Assembly (NCBI GenBank): GCA_032718565.1 | Contig: JAVGVS010000004.1 | Location: 8,099,814 to 8,163,813 of the forward strand | Length of the DNA: 64,000 nt | Direction of reading: 5' to 3' | Origin: Distichodus sexfasciatus | Lineage: Eukaryota; Chordata; Actinopteri; Characiformes; Distichodontidae | In this document: positions 45,468 through 57,290 of the stretch, in pieces | Layout of the letters: the number at the start of each line of letters is the position of its first letter | How positions within the stretch are numbered: position 1 is the first letter of the stretch | Notes under the pieces: generated by a model | The model's input: the letters and a program-made list of their open reading frames with translations, nothing else | Database searches by the model: none | What the model was told of the DNA's origin: nothing | Translations under genes and position numbers: made by a program

Positions 45468-48400
45468 ATGCCGAACTTCACCCCGGTACTGATACCGACA
45501 CCATTCCTGCTGCTGTTGCTGATCTGCTACCTAAGCGGAACAGCCGCCAATCGTAAGTTCGAGTCCCGAACTGAGCAGATATAACGGGGTTTAGGCGGGG
45601 GAAGGGAGGTGGGTCGGGTACAGGACAGATTCGGGGTTCGCGGTTCTGTACCGCGGACATGCACTGCGACCGGATTCGGTAACACAGTGGAGTTTACCAC
45701 CGATATACTGATGCCGGAAGTTGAACGAGAACTGCGCACTTTATGCGCACACACACACCACCAACAACACGGAATAATACACACTCAACACACACCCAAC
45801 AACATCACGGTTCAGATGGAGACGGGATTACACACGCACACAGCTCAGGAGAGAGGCAGAGACACACACACACACTCAGACTTATGCATAGAACAACACA
45901 GATTCACACACATATACACAACGTAACTCACTCTCAAATACACACACACACACAAACAACAGTCCAGACAAAATTACACACACACCTCCAACAACAACAA
46001 GGTTCAGAGAGAGATAAAATCACATGCAGACACACTGCATGTTAAGTAAAGAGTTGAGGTAGAGGAGCTCTGAAGTCAGTGTAAAAGTTAGAGTGTTTGA
46101 AGCAGGTGCAGAACTTACACTGACCTCTAATCAGTTACTGTATTTTAAGTGTCACTCACTTTAACATACCAACACAAGAACTAACAGGAAATTCTGGACT
46201 GGCTTCAGCTGTGTTCTGCAACCACCCTCTCCGGTCATATTTAACCTTTTTAGCCAATACTGCTCAGATCCGTCGCGTAGGACCAAAAATAAACGAAGTG
46301 ACGTTCTAGTAATGAAGTGTTAGTTGTATTAAGAACTTTTAATATTATTACTGCTTTGTAATTTCTAATCTCTTACACTTGGGCAAATTAATAATGTGTT
46401 ATTGGGAAAGTAATAATGTTACAGTAATGGCTTACTGAATAACCCATTACTGCCCAGCGCTGCTTGTGTTGTATTGTGTATTCGCAGGTTTCCCATAATT
46501 AAAAGTTGATCTTGTGTTTTTCTTTCTTTTGCAGCTTGTAACACACAGACGTCATGTGAGACATGTCTCTCCAACACCTCGGTGAGGGTCCAATTTTATT
46601 TTTTATACTTAATTAAATCAACGGGATGTGCTGATCTCTGTTTGTGTTGTTTCCAGTGTCTGTGGTGTCTGACCAACTCGGCATGTACAGATTACCCAGT
46701 ATCCCACATTCTGCCCCCTGCTTCGGTCTGCCAGCTCTCACAGGCCCGCTGGGGCGTCTGCTGGGGTTAGTACCACCCACTTGATCTCACCTTACCTGAC
46801 CCAACTTGGTTCTCAGATTTAGATGGTAGCATTGGCGTTGGTCCTGACCACAGGTTGGGGGCGTGACCAGCTGGTTCTGCTTTTGTTCACTTTGTATATT
46901 CAGAATCCCCAGTCAAGATGCCGTATATGTGCAGTAGAGGGCAGATGCACACTCACACACGTCCACTTTCACTTTTAGATCCTAGTATTCTGAAATACCT
47001 TCCACTTTTCCCAGAACTACTGTTGGCACAAAACTTGTGAGTCAATATTCTGAAGTCCAAATACGTCAGTTAAAATCTGATATTAATGTGAGATTGTTTT
47101 ATAGAGCGTCACGTGGTTTTCACATAATACTTTGACCCCCACCACCCTGTTCTCTTCTTCAAATCCCTCATGCCTGTTCCTATCAATGTTCCTGACTCTA
47201 CTTTCAACATATTTTCTCAGAATTGTCTCTCTGCACAAAAATCGCTTTAAAACTTAACCCTCCATGAGAAAAAAAATCCTAAACCTTGATAATTTGGTTT
47301 AATTGGAGTTGCAGCTCTGATACTGGCACTCATCATTTTCAGTGTTATTCATTTGCCTGGCCCGCCACCCTTTCCCCCCTGCAATAGGGGCACACCTCCT
47401 CACTTTGGGATCCACAAGATTAGAGTGATTAATGTAATGTGGACAGTAGATGGCAGCACTGTTACATTCATGCAGTGACCACTGTGTTAGTGCCATTGTG
47501 ACCTTTGTTGTTGTTGTTTTGTATGTGTGTGTGTGTGTGTGTGTGTGCGTGCGCTCGTGCATGCTGTCAGTGAACTTTGAGGCTCTGATTATTGCCATGG
47601 CGGTGCTGGGAGCAGTGCTGCTGATTGGAATTGCTGTGTGCTGTTGCTGCTGCTGTGGATGCTGTGGATGCTGTGGATGCTGCGGATGCTGCGGATGCTG
47701 TGGCCATAGACGATCATCACGGTAACGCACAAATATGATAGTGAAAGTGAATGGTACTGTGTTTGCGTTAGGTCTCTTAGTGAAGATAAAATAATGTTTT
47801 GTGCATGTTGTTGTGTGTGTAGACTGGATGAAGAGGCAGAGATTAGGAGGAGAAATGAGCGCAAACAACAATCTGATGAGAGGTAGGAATATTACACACA
47901 TTCACACTGCAGGGACAGTGTGAAACACTAACCCTAACCCTTATTTTTCATCTCACAACCTGAAGTGAATAAAGGTGTTGTGCGAGTGAGTGTGTTATGA
48001 CGGTAAACTGTGTGTGTGTGTGTGTTGCTGCAGGAGGGTGGAGAGAAGGATGAGGAATGATGAGATTCGGAAGAAGTATGGTGAGTAACAGCCCTCTTTC
48101 ACCACCCTCCCTCCCTGCCTGACCCCTCTTTAACCCACCTCGCTCATACACACTCTCCTTCATCCTGCCCCTCCCACCTGACCCCTTCTCAACTGACCGC
48201 CTCTAATCCCGTCTCTACTCACTTCACCCCATCCTTAACCCTGTGCTCCACCCACATATCATTCGCATACTCTTGTCTCTCCGTAACCCCGCCCCACCCA
48301 CCTGGTCCCCTCCTGAATCCTTAGCCTCTCCTTAAACCCGCCCCTTTTCAACTGACCTTGCTCTCACTTGAGCTCCTCCCACCTAACACACACCCACCCC

Positions 48401-49055
48401 TCACACCTGAGTCCAGCCTTAACCTGAACCCCCTGCTTACACCGCCTCCTAACACACACACACACACATACACACACACACACACACACGTCCCTGAAGG
48501 GTGAAGGTCATGACACACCTGGGCAGGTGTTTGTGACAGATGAAGCAGCAGAGCTTTGTGTGATGTATGAAGCTGGAACAGTGGCCAGACAGACCCAGCC
48601 AAGTGTGAGGCCCAGAGTGTGTGTGTGTGTGTGTCCTCTGGCTGACAGTTTGGAGAGATTTTGCTGTGTGTGTGTGTTCTGTGGTATTGGAAATGGTGTG
48701 TATGTATGTGCTTGTTAATGGTATGACATGATGATAGATGAGAGCTTCTTTTCTTCCTTCTGCTCCTACCAGCCAGAGGTCATAAAGTATGTGTTCATTC
48801 ACCTGAACACTCAAACACACACACTTTGGTTAGAAGGACGTTACAAAGACACCTGTACACCTCCTCCTGCCCTTCTTTAGAAGGTTGTGTGTGTATGTGT
48901 TCTGTGGTTTGATCTAAGGTAGTGGGATTAGAAGAAGTGTGTGTGTGTGTGTGTGTTTTGCTTTTTCTTCTGCTCTCTTCATCTCTCCTCCTTCTCCCCC
49001 TGCAGGTCTTATTGCAGACTCGGAACATCCGTACAGCAGGTTTGAGAACGAGTGA
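45468..49055 (+). CDS. pttg1ip: PTTG1-interacting protein (PBF), complete, 7 exons
   Basis: Exons: 45468-45552, 46535-46581, 46657-46765, 47571-47721, 47823-47882, 48034-48080, 49006-49055; GT/AG borders, phases consistent, 182 aa (human 180). It is a single-pass glycoprotein that in mammals binds securin (PTTG1) and helps move it to the nucleus. Residues 1-28 are a signal peptide. A Cys-rich PSI domain follows (NTQTSCETC, CLWCLTNSACTDY, ARWGVCW). The membrane helix is FEALIIAMAVLGAVLLIGIAV. Next comes a basic, charged helix (EAEIRRRNERKQ, ERRMRNDEIRKKYG) and the conserved end HPYSRFENE, with a YSRF endocytosis-type signal equivalent to human YARF. After the helix there is a run of Cys-Cys-Gly units coded by TGC/TGT/GGA repeats, longer than the Cys cluster of the human protein. 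Introns carry CA/GT repeats. Confidence 0.97.
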
Positions 49056-49392
49056 TGCAGAACGAGTGACTACACCTTCATCTTCCATGAAGAGTGCAGG
49101 AGGTGGAGCAGATTCCTGCACACACACACATTCACACTTTGTAGTCACACCCCAGCTGCCTTATGTTAGAGCTGTTGTGGCTGAAATCACTGCACTATCT
49201 GAACTCTTTTGCCTGATCAGTTCCATTGTGTTGTTTCTTCGTAGTGAGTTTTACTTAGTAATGATGAGGAAGAGTCTTGCTCTTTGACTTCACTTTCTGA
49301 TGCTTCCTGTGTATTAATGTGATGACGTAGACATGTGATGCTCCTGTTTTAAATCAGTTTGTATGCTGGGCTGTTCTGTTCTCACATTTCCT

Positions 49393-49398
49393 AATAAA
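49393..49398 (+). terminator. Polyadenylation signal of pttg1ip
   Basis: AATAAA about 340 bp after the pttg1ip stop codon; no better hexamer was seen between. The 3' UTR would be about 49056-49420. Confidence 0.7.
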
Positions 49399-51472
49399 TT
49401 CTGATTTTAAAAACACACCGTACAGCTTTTTCTCTAATTCTACACCACATATTCAGTGCTGGGCTAACTAAAATTAATGATATTACTAACCGGAATACTG
49501 TTTTCAGTAGCTTATCAGTCGCAAAGCTACTGTTAAAATGCTGTAGCTTTTCCAGTATTTTTAAAAAATAAATAGTGACACAGTAAAACCCTACAAAAGC
49601 CATTCTGCTCTCTTTACAAATACTGATATTTTCAACTACCAGATGTTTCTGATTGGTGTTAAATCTGGGACAAAATCAAAACACGAACTCCAAAATGTTG
49701 TTACATTACATTTTACATAATATTACATTATTAAAAAATAATGGATTTCATATAACTTTTTATTATTACTTCATACATTATTATCATACTATCTTCTTAT
49801 TACGTCTGCTTTAAGAGTATATTACAGCACATATTCCAAGTATTACTGGATGAAATTAGATACTGCCTTATTCTAGGCGGTTTTTGGTGTCGAGGTCATC
49901 CTTGCAAGCTGTTGGAATGTTACAAAAATCGTCGCAAAACCCCATCACCAATCCCCATCACCAATCCCAACCATGACAGGGAAGTTCCACTCAACCCTCA
50001 ACATTATATAACACTAGAAAACATCTTTGCAGAACCCTACTGTAGCTCCGTGTGTGTGAGAGATTGAGAGAGAGAGAGAGAAAGAGAGAGAGAGCGAGAG
50101 AGAGAGAGAAAGAGAGATTAGGTTTCAGAAAATATTTCAGTAATTACTACCAACAGTTTGTTCCATGCGTGGTCATGCCGTCTGGAGAACTGATGAAGAG
50201 ATCCAGCGCTGAGTGGGAGGCTGATGGAGTCGTGGCTGACGCTGCACATTCCTGCTGCTGTGTCAGCGCAGCAGATTCACCAAACAGGAATCCTACTGCT
50301 CTGCTGCTGATGATGATGGAGGAGCAGAAGAAGGATAAAACTCACACACTAACCATAACTCACACACACACACCTGCCCAGGTACACACATTCACACAGA
50401 CGGTACTGTTACCTGAGCAGGAGTGTAAAGTCCTGTCAAGTTTCACTTTTACCTTTTCATTAAAGATCTGCTCTGCCTACACATACTATCAGTGAAAATT
50501 CTAGCCCTTCTATAAATCCTAGCATTAAGCCCATCAATTCTAATCTTGGACTAACTCTTGAGCTAAATTGTGTCATTGAACATGGCAAAAAATTGAAGGA
50601 AATCAAATTCCAAAATTTTGGAATCAGGCAAATGACCATTTCAAGCTTAATGTAACCTGATCTCAGTGTTTAAATATTTGGGAGACTTGAGCTGAAATGG
50701 GCAGAAATTGGTATAAAGGTTAATTTACTTTAAAACACTTTACATGTTGATTTTTCTAACATGCAGAGCATGCTGTTTAGAGAGATCAGGGAATAACATT
50801 GCAACTTCACTGAGGAGAAGAGCAAGGAACGCACCTGCGGGACGGCTTTCCTCCACCTAAACCATGGATCGAATTTTGGAGGAGTTAAGTGGGGCTTGGC
50901 TCATCTGAAAAGAAGAAGCTCCCTTAAAGTCCTCACTAAGATGTTTGAAGAGGAGCTCTAAAAACTGCAACGTGGGAAGTTATGCTGCGCACCGGAAAAT
51001 AGAGCAACCAAGAGAGGTGTTGGCAAACGTAATTAATGCCATGCAAGACTTAGCCTCCTCTAACATTGTAAGTCAGCCAAATCCGTGCAAATGCCTCAAA
51101 TAGACATGTGTTGCTCAAAATAGCTCAAACTCTAATTAGAGAGAACGGAAGGTCTGAGGCGAGTGAGATCTCAGATTCCCTTTAGTGGAGCGCTAGGTGC
51201 TTCGTATATTGAACTGAAATAACCCAGGACAAAAACCTGAAATAAAAGTGGCTTCAAGAGAAGGTTGGCACAGTTGTTAGTGATCTGCATCTATTTAAAA
51301 CATTATTAAAGTACAAAATCACACCAAACTACTGACAGAGATGTCTGAATGTTTGTTCTATGCCAATGTTAGGCAGCAAGTGTTCAAGGTGCATGAAGAG
51401 ACACCAAGTGCAAGAGCAACCCTAGCCCTAGTGAATGGGACTCAAGAAGTCTTCTCTGGCACGTAATGGATT

Positions 51473-51641
51473 AACTTTAATCAAACTCCACCAAACTTTA
51501 GGAACTGACCAGATGCTAAGCAACTAAAAAACTTTAATCAAACTCCACCAAACTTTAGGAACTGACCAGATGCTAAGCAACTAAAAAACTTTAATCAAAC
51601 TCCACCAAACTTTAGGAGCGACCAGATGCTAAGCAACAAAA
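51473..51641. repeat. Three-copy 57-bp tandem repeat
   Basis: Units start at 51473, 51530 and 51587, each beginning AACTTTAATCAAACTCCACC. The first two are essentially identical over 57 bp; the third has small deletions. The near identity suggests a recent local duplication. Confidence 0.95.
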
Positions 51642-52084
51642 AACTAAGGCAACTTTTTCCATTAAGCTTTTTGAGTTATGCCAACTTACCACCAACTAAC
51701 TATAGTTTTTTTTAAGTAATATGAACTTATTTATTGTCAATATCAACATAAGAATTTAAAAGTTAATATTTGAAAGAAATGTAAGTATTGTAATCTTAAA
51801 TTTCAGTTACACTAAAAAGCACATCCAAGCAACTTAATAAATATCTTAAAATCATGAAATGTTTTTAGGTCGACTGCATATTGTATAAAATCAACTTGTC
51901 TAAACTATTTTTTGACAATCTTTATAGCAAAGAAAATGTAGATTTGTTTGAATAATTATTGTGACTGATCTATCATTACATTGTTCTTTAATAATAGCAT
52001 TTTCTCACTCCACCTCATATTAAAATAAGGCTTAGAAGAATGAGTTTTTAATGCAAAGAAACTTGTAACACTTTCAGATTATAT

Positions 52085-52400
52085 TGTAATTCCACACACT
52101 TTTGAAAAATTCAAATAAAATGTATTTACAATACAATCACGAATGTAATTGGAAACGTAATTACAGTTTCATCACAATGTAATTACAAATGTATTTGGAA
52201 ATGTAATTACAGTTTATATATAATGTAATTACAGATGTATTTGGAAATGTTATTACAATGTAATTACAAATATAATTAAAAATCCAAATAAAAATATAAA
52301 TAGCAATATAATTACACACATAATTGAAAATCCCATTAACGAATCTTAATTACAATGTAATTACATATGTGATTGAAAATATCACCACAAATTATGTTTA
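52085..52400. repeat. AT-rich degenerate tandem repeat of a TAATTACA motif
   Basis: ATGTAATTACA(A/G)AT and TGTATTTGGAAATG recur about ten times in variable order over roughly 300 bp. The motif TGTAATTACA is itself palindromic. Confidence 0.8.
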
Positions 52401-53039
52401 AAATGTTTTTAACAAGGTGTTTTAATAAGGTGTACATGAACCCCTTGGCTACATTTTCTGTCATTTACTATTTTTGGGGGGCCAATACAATTGAAGTATT
52501 ATAGTCTTATGTAACTTTTAATACATTTATAGTTTTACTGGCCATTCTGTGCCCCCCTAGCAGGCCCCTAGGCTCAACCCATATCTGCCCTGTCCATTAA
52601 TCTGCATGTGTATTTAACTACAGAATGTTTACAAATTCAAAGTAAAATTATCCATCAGTTTTTTTCACCTATCTGTAACCATCATGACCCGCACTCATCC
52701 TTTTTTCTGTTGTTTATTTTTCCCATAGGAACCCATTTCATTTACTCCCATTAAACATACAAGGAATTTGGGACTTGAAAGCTTCCCTCAGCCTGTTCTG
52801 CACAACAGTCAGCATGGTTGTTATGCCACATCAGGCCACCTCACTGAACACATTTGGTTTTGATCCACACTTGCTTTTCTCTTTCTTTGCTCTTTTTCCC
52901 ATTCACTTCAATGCATTTAATCAAAGTTTTTGGATTAAGCCTGGGACTAAATTGCAGTACCAATGGAGAGTTACCACTGAAACTCAAAGCTAGTCTAGGC
53001 ATAGGCTTAATTGTTGTCTGGGAAATTAGCCCTAGTTCT

Positions 53040-53160
53040 TTTAACCTTAATGCTAACCCAAACCCTAGACCTTTTAACCCTAACCTCAAATCCTTTATAC
53101 CAAACCTTAACCCTACCTGCTTACACTAAACATAGTTTAACCCTAACACTAAACTCAACT
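53040..53160. repeat. Degenerate telomere-like TAACCC stretch
   Basis: Variants of TAACCCTAACCT, CCTTAACCCTA and TTTAACCCTAACAC are clustered over about 120 bp. They are too degenerate to be a recent telomere fusion, but clearly enriched locally. Confidence 0.65.
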
Positions 53161-53508
53161 CAACAGTTATGGAAGCACTAACATGACCACATGATAAAAC
53201 ATCACATCATTTAACTAAACACTAATTTAAGAGTCTCCCCGGCCACACACACATACACACAGCACCATGAGGATGCTTGGCTGTGACTGAGTGCTCATCA
53301 ATCATCAGCCAATCACAAGCTGGACTCCCTCCCTCTCACCAATCATCACCCAGAATGGGTGGAGCTTATTACAGCCCTCTCCCTTCGCCTGTGCAGAATC
53401 CCTGAAAATGCTCCCTGCGCTCAAACCACACACCCCCCCTCCCTTTCTCTCTCTCTCGATTTCACTCTCACTCTCACTCTCACCCTCACACATGCACAGT
53501 CGTGGCTC

Positions 53509-53514
53509 TATAAG
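53509..53514 (+). promoter_or_regulatory. TATA box of the cdk14-like gene (candidate)
   Basis: TATAAG in the context GGCTCTATAAGGAGCTG lies about 160 bp before the first in-frame ATG. A start about 30 bp downstream would give a 5' UTR of roughly 130 bp that includes GT repeats. CT-rich DNA (53440-53485) lies just upstream. Confidence 0.5.
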
Positions 53515-53671
53515 GAGCTGCAGTGTGTGTGTGTGTGAGTAAGTGTGTGTGTGTGTGTGGTAGCGGGTGGGTGCCGTGTGGGTGAGTGTGTGCCAGCATC
53601 TACAGTAATGTTAAATTTTATTTTCCACCACTCCTCGTGTAGAGATATGTAGTGTGAGTGTGTGGTGAGAT

Positions 53672-54114
53672 GTGAGCGCAGCACGGGAGGCAGACACCAT
53701 GCAGAAGTTGCGCAGAACTCTGTCTGAGAGTTTCCCCCGCATCGGTGAGTACACACCTGTGTGTGTGTGTGTTTGTTTAATAAGGCTGCATGGTGAGACG
53801 TTGCGTTGCAGATGTGTTATTGAGATGAGGAAGGTGATAATGGTGCTGATAGAAGTGATGGTCAGTTCTGTGAAAGGGGTGTGTGTATGCGATAGATGGA
53901 GATAGAGGGTTTTTCTACCGTCTGTTCTTTCTCTCACTCTCTCTCTCTCTGTCTCTCTTTCTTTCTTTCTTTCTTTCTCCGTTTTCACTGGGTGTGTAGA
54001 CTGTAAGGTGTGATGCTGTAATCAGATGCAGTGTAGAAAATGGTGTTGTATCTGGTCTCTCCTGCTGCTCTCTCATCACACTCTCATGTGTATGTCTCAC
54101 ATGTCAGATCACAG

Positions 54115-54145
<31 letters not shown>

Positions 54146-54244
54146 GGAGAGAGATATAGTGTGAGGTTGGGATGCTTGTCTGTATTGAGCTTTGTTCTGT
54201 TTCTCCTTTTAGCATTCAAGAAAGAGGACAGCGGCTTCAATGAG
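53672..54244 (+). CDS. cdk14-like: CDK14-like (PFTAIRE) kinase, first two coding exons (partial)
   Basis: Exon 1 ends at 53744 (CGCATCG|GTGAGT) and exon 2 is 54213-54244, ending in phase 0 (AATGAG|GTGAGT). The joined peptide includes MQKLRRTLSESFPRI followed by AFKKEDSGFNE. This matches the N-terminal region of vertebrate CDK14, which I recall as KLRRTLSESFSRI then ALKKDD, with the same kind of exon junction. CDK14 is a cyclin-Y-dependent kinase that acts at the membrane in Wnt signalling. Two in-frame starts are possible, at 53672 and 53699; the upstream one adds nine residues and is used for the coordinates. The kinase domain is not in the window, so the rest must lie to the right after a long intron. 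The short peptide makes this less certain than the other genes. Confidence 0.82.
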
Positions 54245-54490
54245 GTGAGTGGAGTTTCAGCTGGACTGTGTGTGTGTGTGTGTGTGTGCGCATATATGTT
54301 ATAGGTCATTGCAATTATATATTGTAATTGTAAGAGATCAACTCAGCATTGTGCTGCAGTCGCTGGTTCTTATACAACTGTGTATGTGTGTGTGAGCATG
54401 TGTATATTGATTAGTTCATTAGTCTTTTAAATAGGCCTGGAGGTGTTATTGAACATCCACACAGGAATACAAAAGCAATCAGAAAACACA

Positions 54491-54535
<45 letters not shown>

Positions 54536-54601
54536 ACTTTGTAAGCAGCACTCTGCACATCTCTCCTTCTGCTTTTCCTCTACAGGAGAACATGATGGTC
54601 A

Positions 54602-54605
<4 letters not shown>

Positions 54606-54656
<51 letters not shown>
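54606..54656. repeat. GT microsatellite
   Basis: About 25 uninterrupted GT units. A shorter (CA)n is at 54507-54528. Confidence 0.97.
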
Positions 54657-54659
<3 letters not shown>

Positions 54660-55365
54660 TGATTTATTTGCCATTAGCTCATATGGGGTATAATTTCAGC
54701 ACACTGGTGTGCATATGTGTGTTGGTCTTTATTAATTGCATGTCCTTAATAGCTTACTGCTGATGTATTTATAAAGAGAACACGTAGTGTGTGTGTGTTT
54801 GATGTAAAAAATAAGGCAACTGCAGCATTTGTATTTCTGTGCCATGGGAAAGTGCTCTGACCACCAGCTATAAATGGCCTCAGCTCTGTGTGTGTGTGTG
54901 TGTGAACCAGCAGACAAAAATGTGAAGAATCTGTGAAGGAAAAGAACAGTTTCCTGTCCAGAGTCTCAGTGAGAGCAGCACACGTCTGACCTCCGCAGTG
55001 AGTGCCTGATTGAGTGTGTGTGTGGTGAGTGTGTGAGCAGATTCATAAGGTTATTCCTCAATGTGTGTGCGTGTGTGTGGCATTAATGAGCAGTGTGCTG
55101 GTGTGTGTGTGTGTGACTCAACAGGATGTTGTGGTTCAACAAGGCCGCTGCTCCTGCACGTGTGGTGTGTGTGTGTGTGTGTGTATGTGTGTGAATGTTA
55201 ATAGAGGAGCTCATTGTTAAATCAGTTGACTGCAGGCTGTTCTAGAGTATGAGTGTGTCTGTGTGTGTGTGTGTGTCTGTGAATGCCAAAGAATCGGTTA
55301 ATAACACACGCACATACACACACACACACACATTAAGTGCAAATTTATAGCAATCCACTTAATTC

Positions 55366-55368
55366 ATT

Positions 55369-55428
<60 letters not shown>

Positions 55429-55429
55429 T
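55366..55429. repeat. TTTC tetranucleotide microsatellite
   Basis: About 16 tandem TTTC units without visible interruption. Confidence 0.97.
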
Positions 55430-55936
55430 GGTGTCTTCATTATTTGTGTCTACATTCCTCTCAATAATCCACATACCCGCACACCACTCCCCCCTACTCA
55501 CACACACACACACACCCCTACACACTCACTCATACAGCATGTGAGTGTGTGAAGGTGAGATCAGCAGTTTTGTATGTTTCCCCTCCTCTTTCTCCACTCC
55601 TTCAATGGAGTTCTTTAAGTTCCTCTGTGTGTGTGTGTGTGTGTGTGATTAGAATGGAGCAGTGTCAGCACTGTAAGAAGTGTTTGATGTGGTCGGTGCT
55701 GATGCTGATGAAGGATATAGAAGCAAGATGGGGGGAAGGGAGTCAGTCGGTCTAGATCAGGTCCCACACACACTTCCACAGCACTTTTTAGTGTGTAGTG
55801 TGTGGTGTCCCACAGGGTCAGAAAGTAAACACAGAGATTTCCCAAACTCTCTGGACTCACATGTCCAGAGATGGGTACACCCTGAAGGAGTCAGATGAGT
55901 GGTGTTATTTAATAAAAAGCACAAAGAAACAAACTC

Positions 55937-56092
55937 AAAGCGAGTAATTATTTGTCATTGTGAACACAGCACAGAATAGAACACTGTATCACAATGAAAT
56001 GTGACCTCTGCATTTGAGCCATCCCTCGGTCCGACACTTGAACCGGCGACCCTCCGATCACAGGGCCAACTCTCTAACCGTTATGCTACCAC
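55937..56092 (-). mobile_element. SINE family A, reverse, internally deleted
   Basis: Tail TAATTATTTGTCATTGTGAA at the left and head CCGATCACAGGGCCAAC at the right; the middle of the body is missing compared with the copy at 57043-57290. Confidence 0.85.
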
Positions 56093-56262
56093 TGACCACT
56101 GAAAGTGAAACACAACCAAACAAAAAGCCTCAGGGTCACACAGTTCACCATGAAAGTCCAGTTCTGCAATAATTTTTTCTTGTTGTTTCTGATTCTGGTT
56201 TTCTGCTGCTGTTTTTTGAAAACTTTTCACAACATCTTAATTAATTAATTCATTCATTATCT

Positions 56263-56462
56263 GAACCGCTTCATCCCAACCGGGGTCGCGGGAGGGACCA
56301 GAGCCTGTCCCGGGAACTTACGGGTGCAGGGCGGGGACCAATCCTGAGCAGGCGCCAACACACCACAGGGCACACACACTAACACAATCACTCTTACAGG
56401 GCCGTTTTAGAGTCAGCAGTTAAGCTATAGTGCATGCTTTTGGCCTGTGGGAGGAAAGCGGA
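56263..56462. mobile_element. Fish SINE-like repeat with CCGCTTCATCCCAACCGG block
   Basis: The order CATTATCTGAACCGCTTCAT, GGGGTCGCGGGAGGGACC, ATCCTGAGCAGGCGCCAACA and TGTGGGAGGAAAGCGGAGCA is that of a very common teleost repeat that shares its last block with the element at 60.3 kb. Orientation and ends are approximate. Confidence 0.7.
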
Positions 56463-56749
56463 GCACCCAGAGTTTTATGACTCCTTCTTACCTATCACAA
56501 GTTTTTTCACATCACTGTGGCTTGCCCCAGGATCCAGTTAATAAGTTTCCACTTTCTTCTCACACTCTTGTTGGTCACTTCTGCAGGTATTGTGGGCGGA
56601 TTAACTCTTGTTTGACTTCTCCACTCTAATAAATTGGTCCGGTTCGTTTGTTGGTCATGGGCAGGCTGTCTATCTGGTCTAACTCAAATGTTGAATGTGA
56701 AATGTTGAATTTTTAAATTCAGCTGGCTGATTTTGGCTGCCATTTTGGA

Positions 56750-56970
56750 AGTGTAACGGTTAGAGAGTTGGCCCCGCGATCAGAGGGTCCCCGGTTCAAG
56801 TCCCAGACCAGGTAAAAGGTACCACTGAAGCATTCATGAGCAAGGCACCGTCCCAAAGCACTGCTCCCCGGGTGCAGCCAAAAAGCTGCTCCCTCACAGA
56901 TGGGTCTAATGCAGGGGTCACATTTGGTTGTGGTGCACTGTGTGCTGTGCTGTGGTATGTTCACAATGAA
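56750..56970 (+). mobile_element. SINE family A, plus orientation
   Basis: The head GTAACGGTTAGAGAGTTGG with B-box GGTTCAAGTCC, body GTACCACTGAAGC and the GTGGTGCACTGTGTGC block are intact up to TTCACAATGA; the final AATAATCA is lost. Confidence 0.88.
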
Positions 56971-57042
56971 CATAGAAACTCCATGTAGAGTCCATTTTCT
57001 GGTGAATTGACCACCATAAACCATATCTGAATCATTCCGTGA

Positions 57043-57290
57043 TTATTATTTGTCATTGTGAAATTACCACAGCACGGTACACAGTCCACACAACAAAATG
57101 TGGCCTCTGCATTTGACCCATCTGTGAAGGAGCAGTAGGCAGCTGTTTTTGGGCAGCGCACAGGGAGCAGTGCTTGGATACGGTGGCATGCTCATCAGTA
57201 CATCAGTGATACTTTTACAGGTCCTGGGCTTCGAACCAGCGACCTTCCGATCACGTGGCGAATGCACTAACCATTACGCTACCAACTGTC
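57043..57290 (-). mobile_element. SINE family A, reverse orientation, nearly complete
   Basis: It starts with the tail complement ATTATTTGTCATTGTGAA and ends with the head complement, including GGCTTCGAACC (B-box) and CTAACCATTACGCTACC. With the copy at 56750 it forms an inverted pair. Confidence 0.9.

Larger units (their letters stand above)
49420..53500. other. Intergenic region between pttg1ip and the cdk14-like gene
   Basis: No gene recognised. The frame at 50052-50495 starts in a GA repeat, shows no domain and ends in CA-repeat-coded Thr-His residues, so I do not call it. The region holds three tandem units of 57 bp, a degenerate TAATTACA repeat block and a TAACCC-rich stretch, listed separately. 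Confidence 0.6.

Noticed and set aside
50052..50495. 147-codon plus-strand frame between pttg1ip and the cdk14-like gene
   Set aside because: It starts in a GA microsatellite, ends in CA-repeat residues and shows no recognisable domain or splice context.
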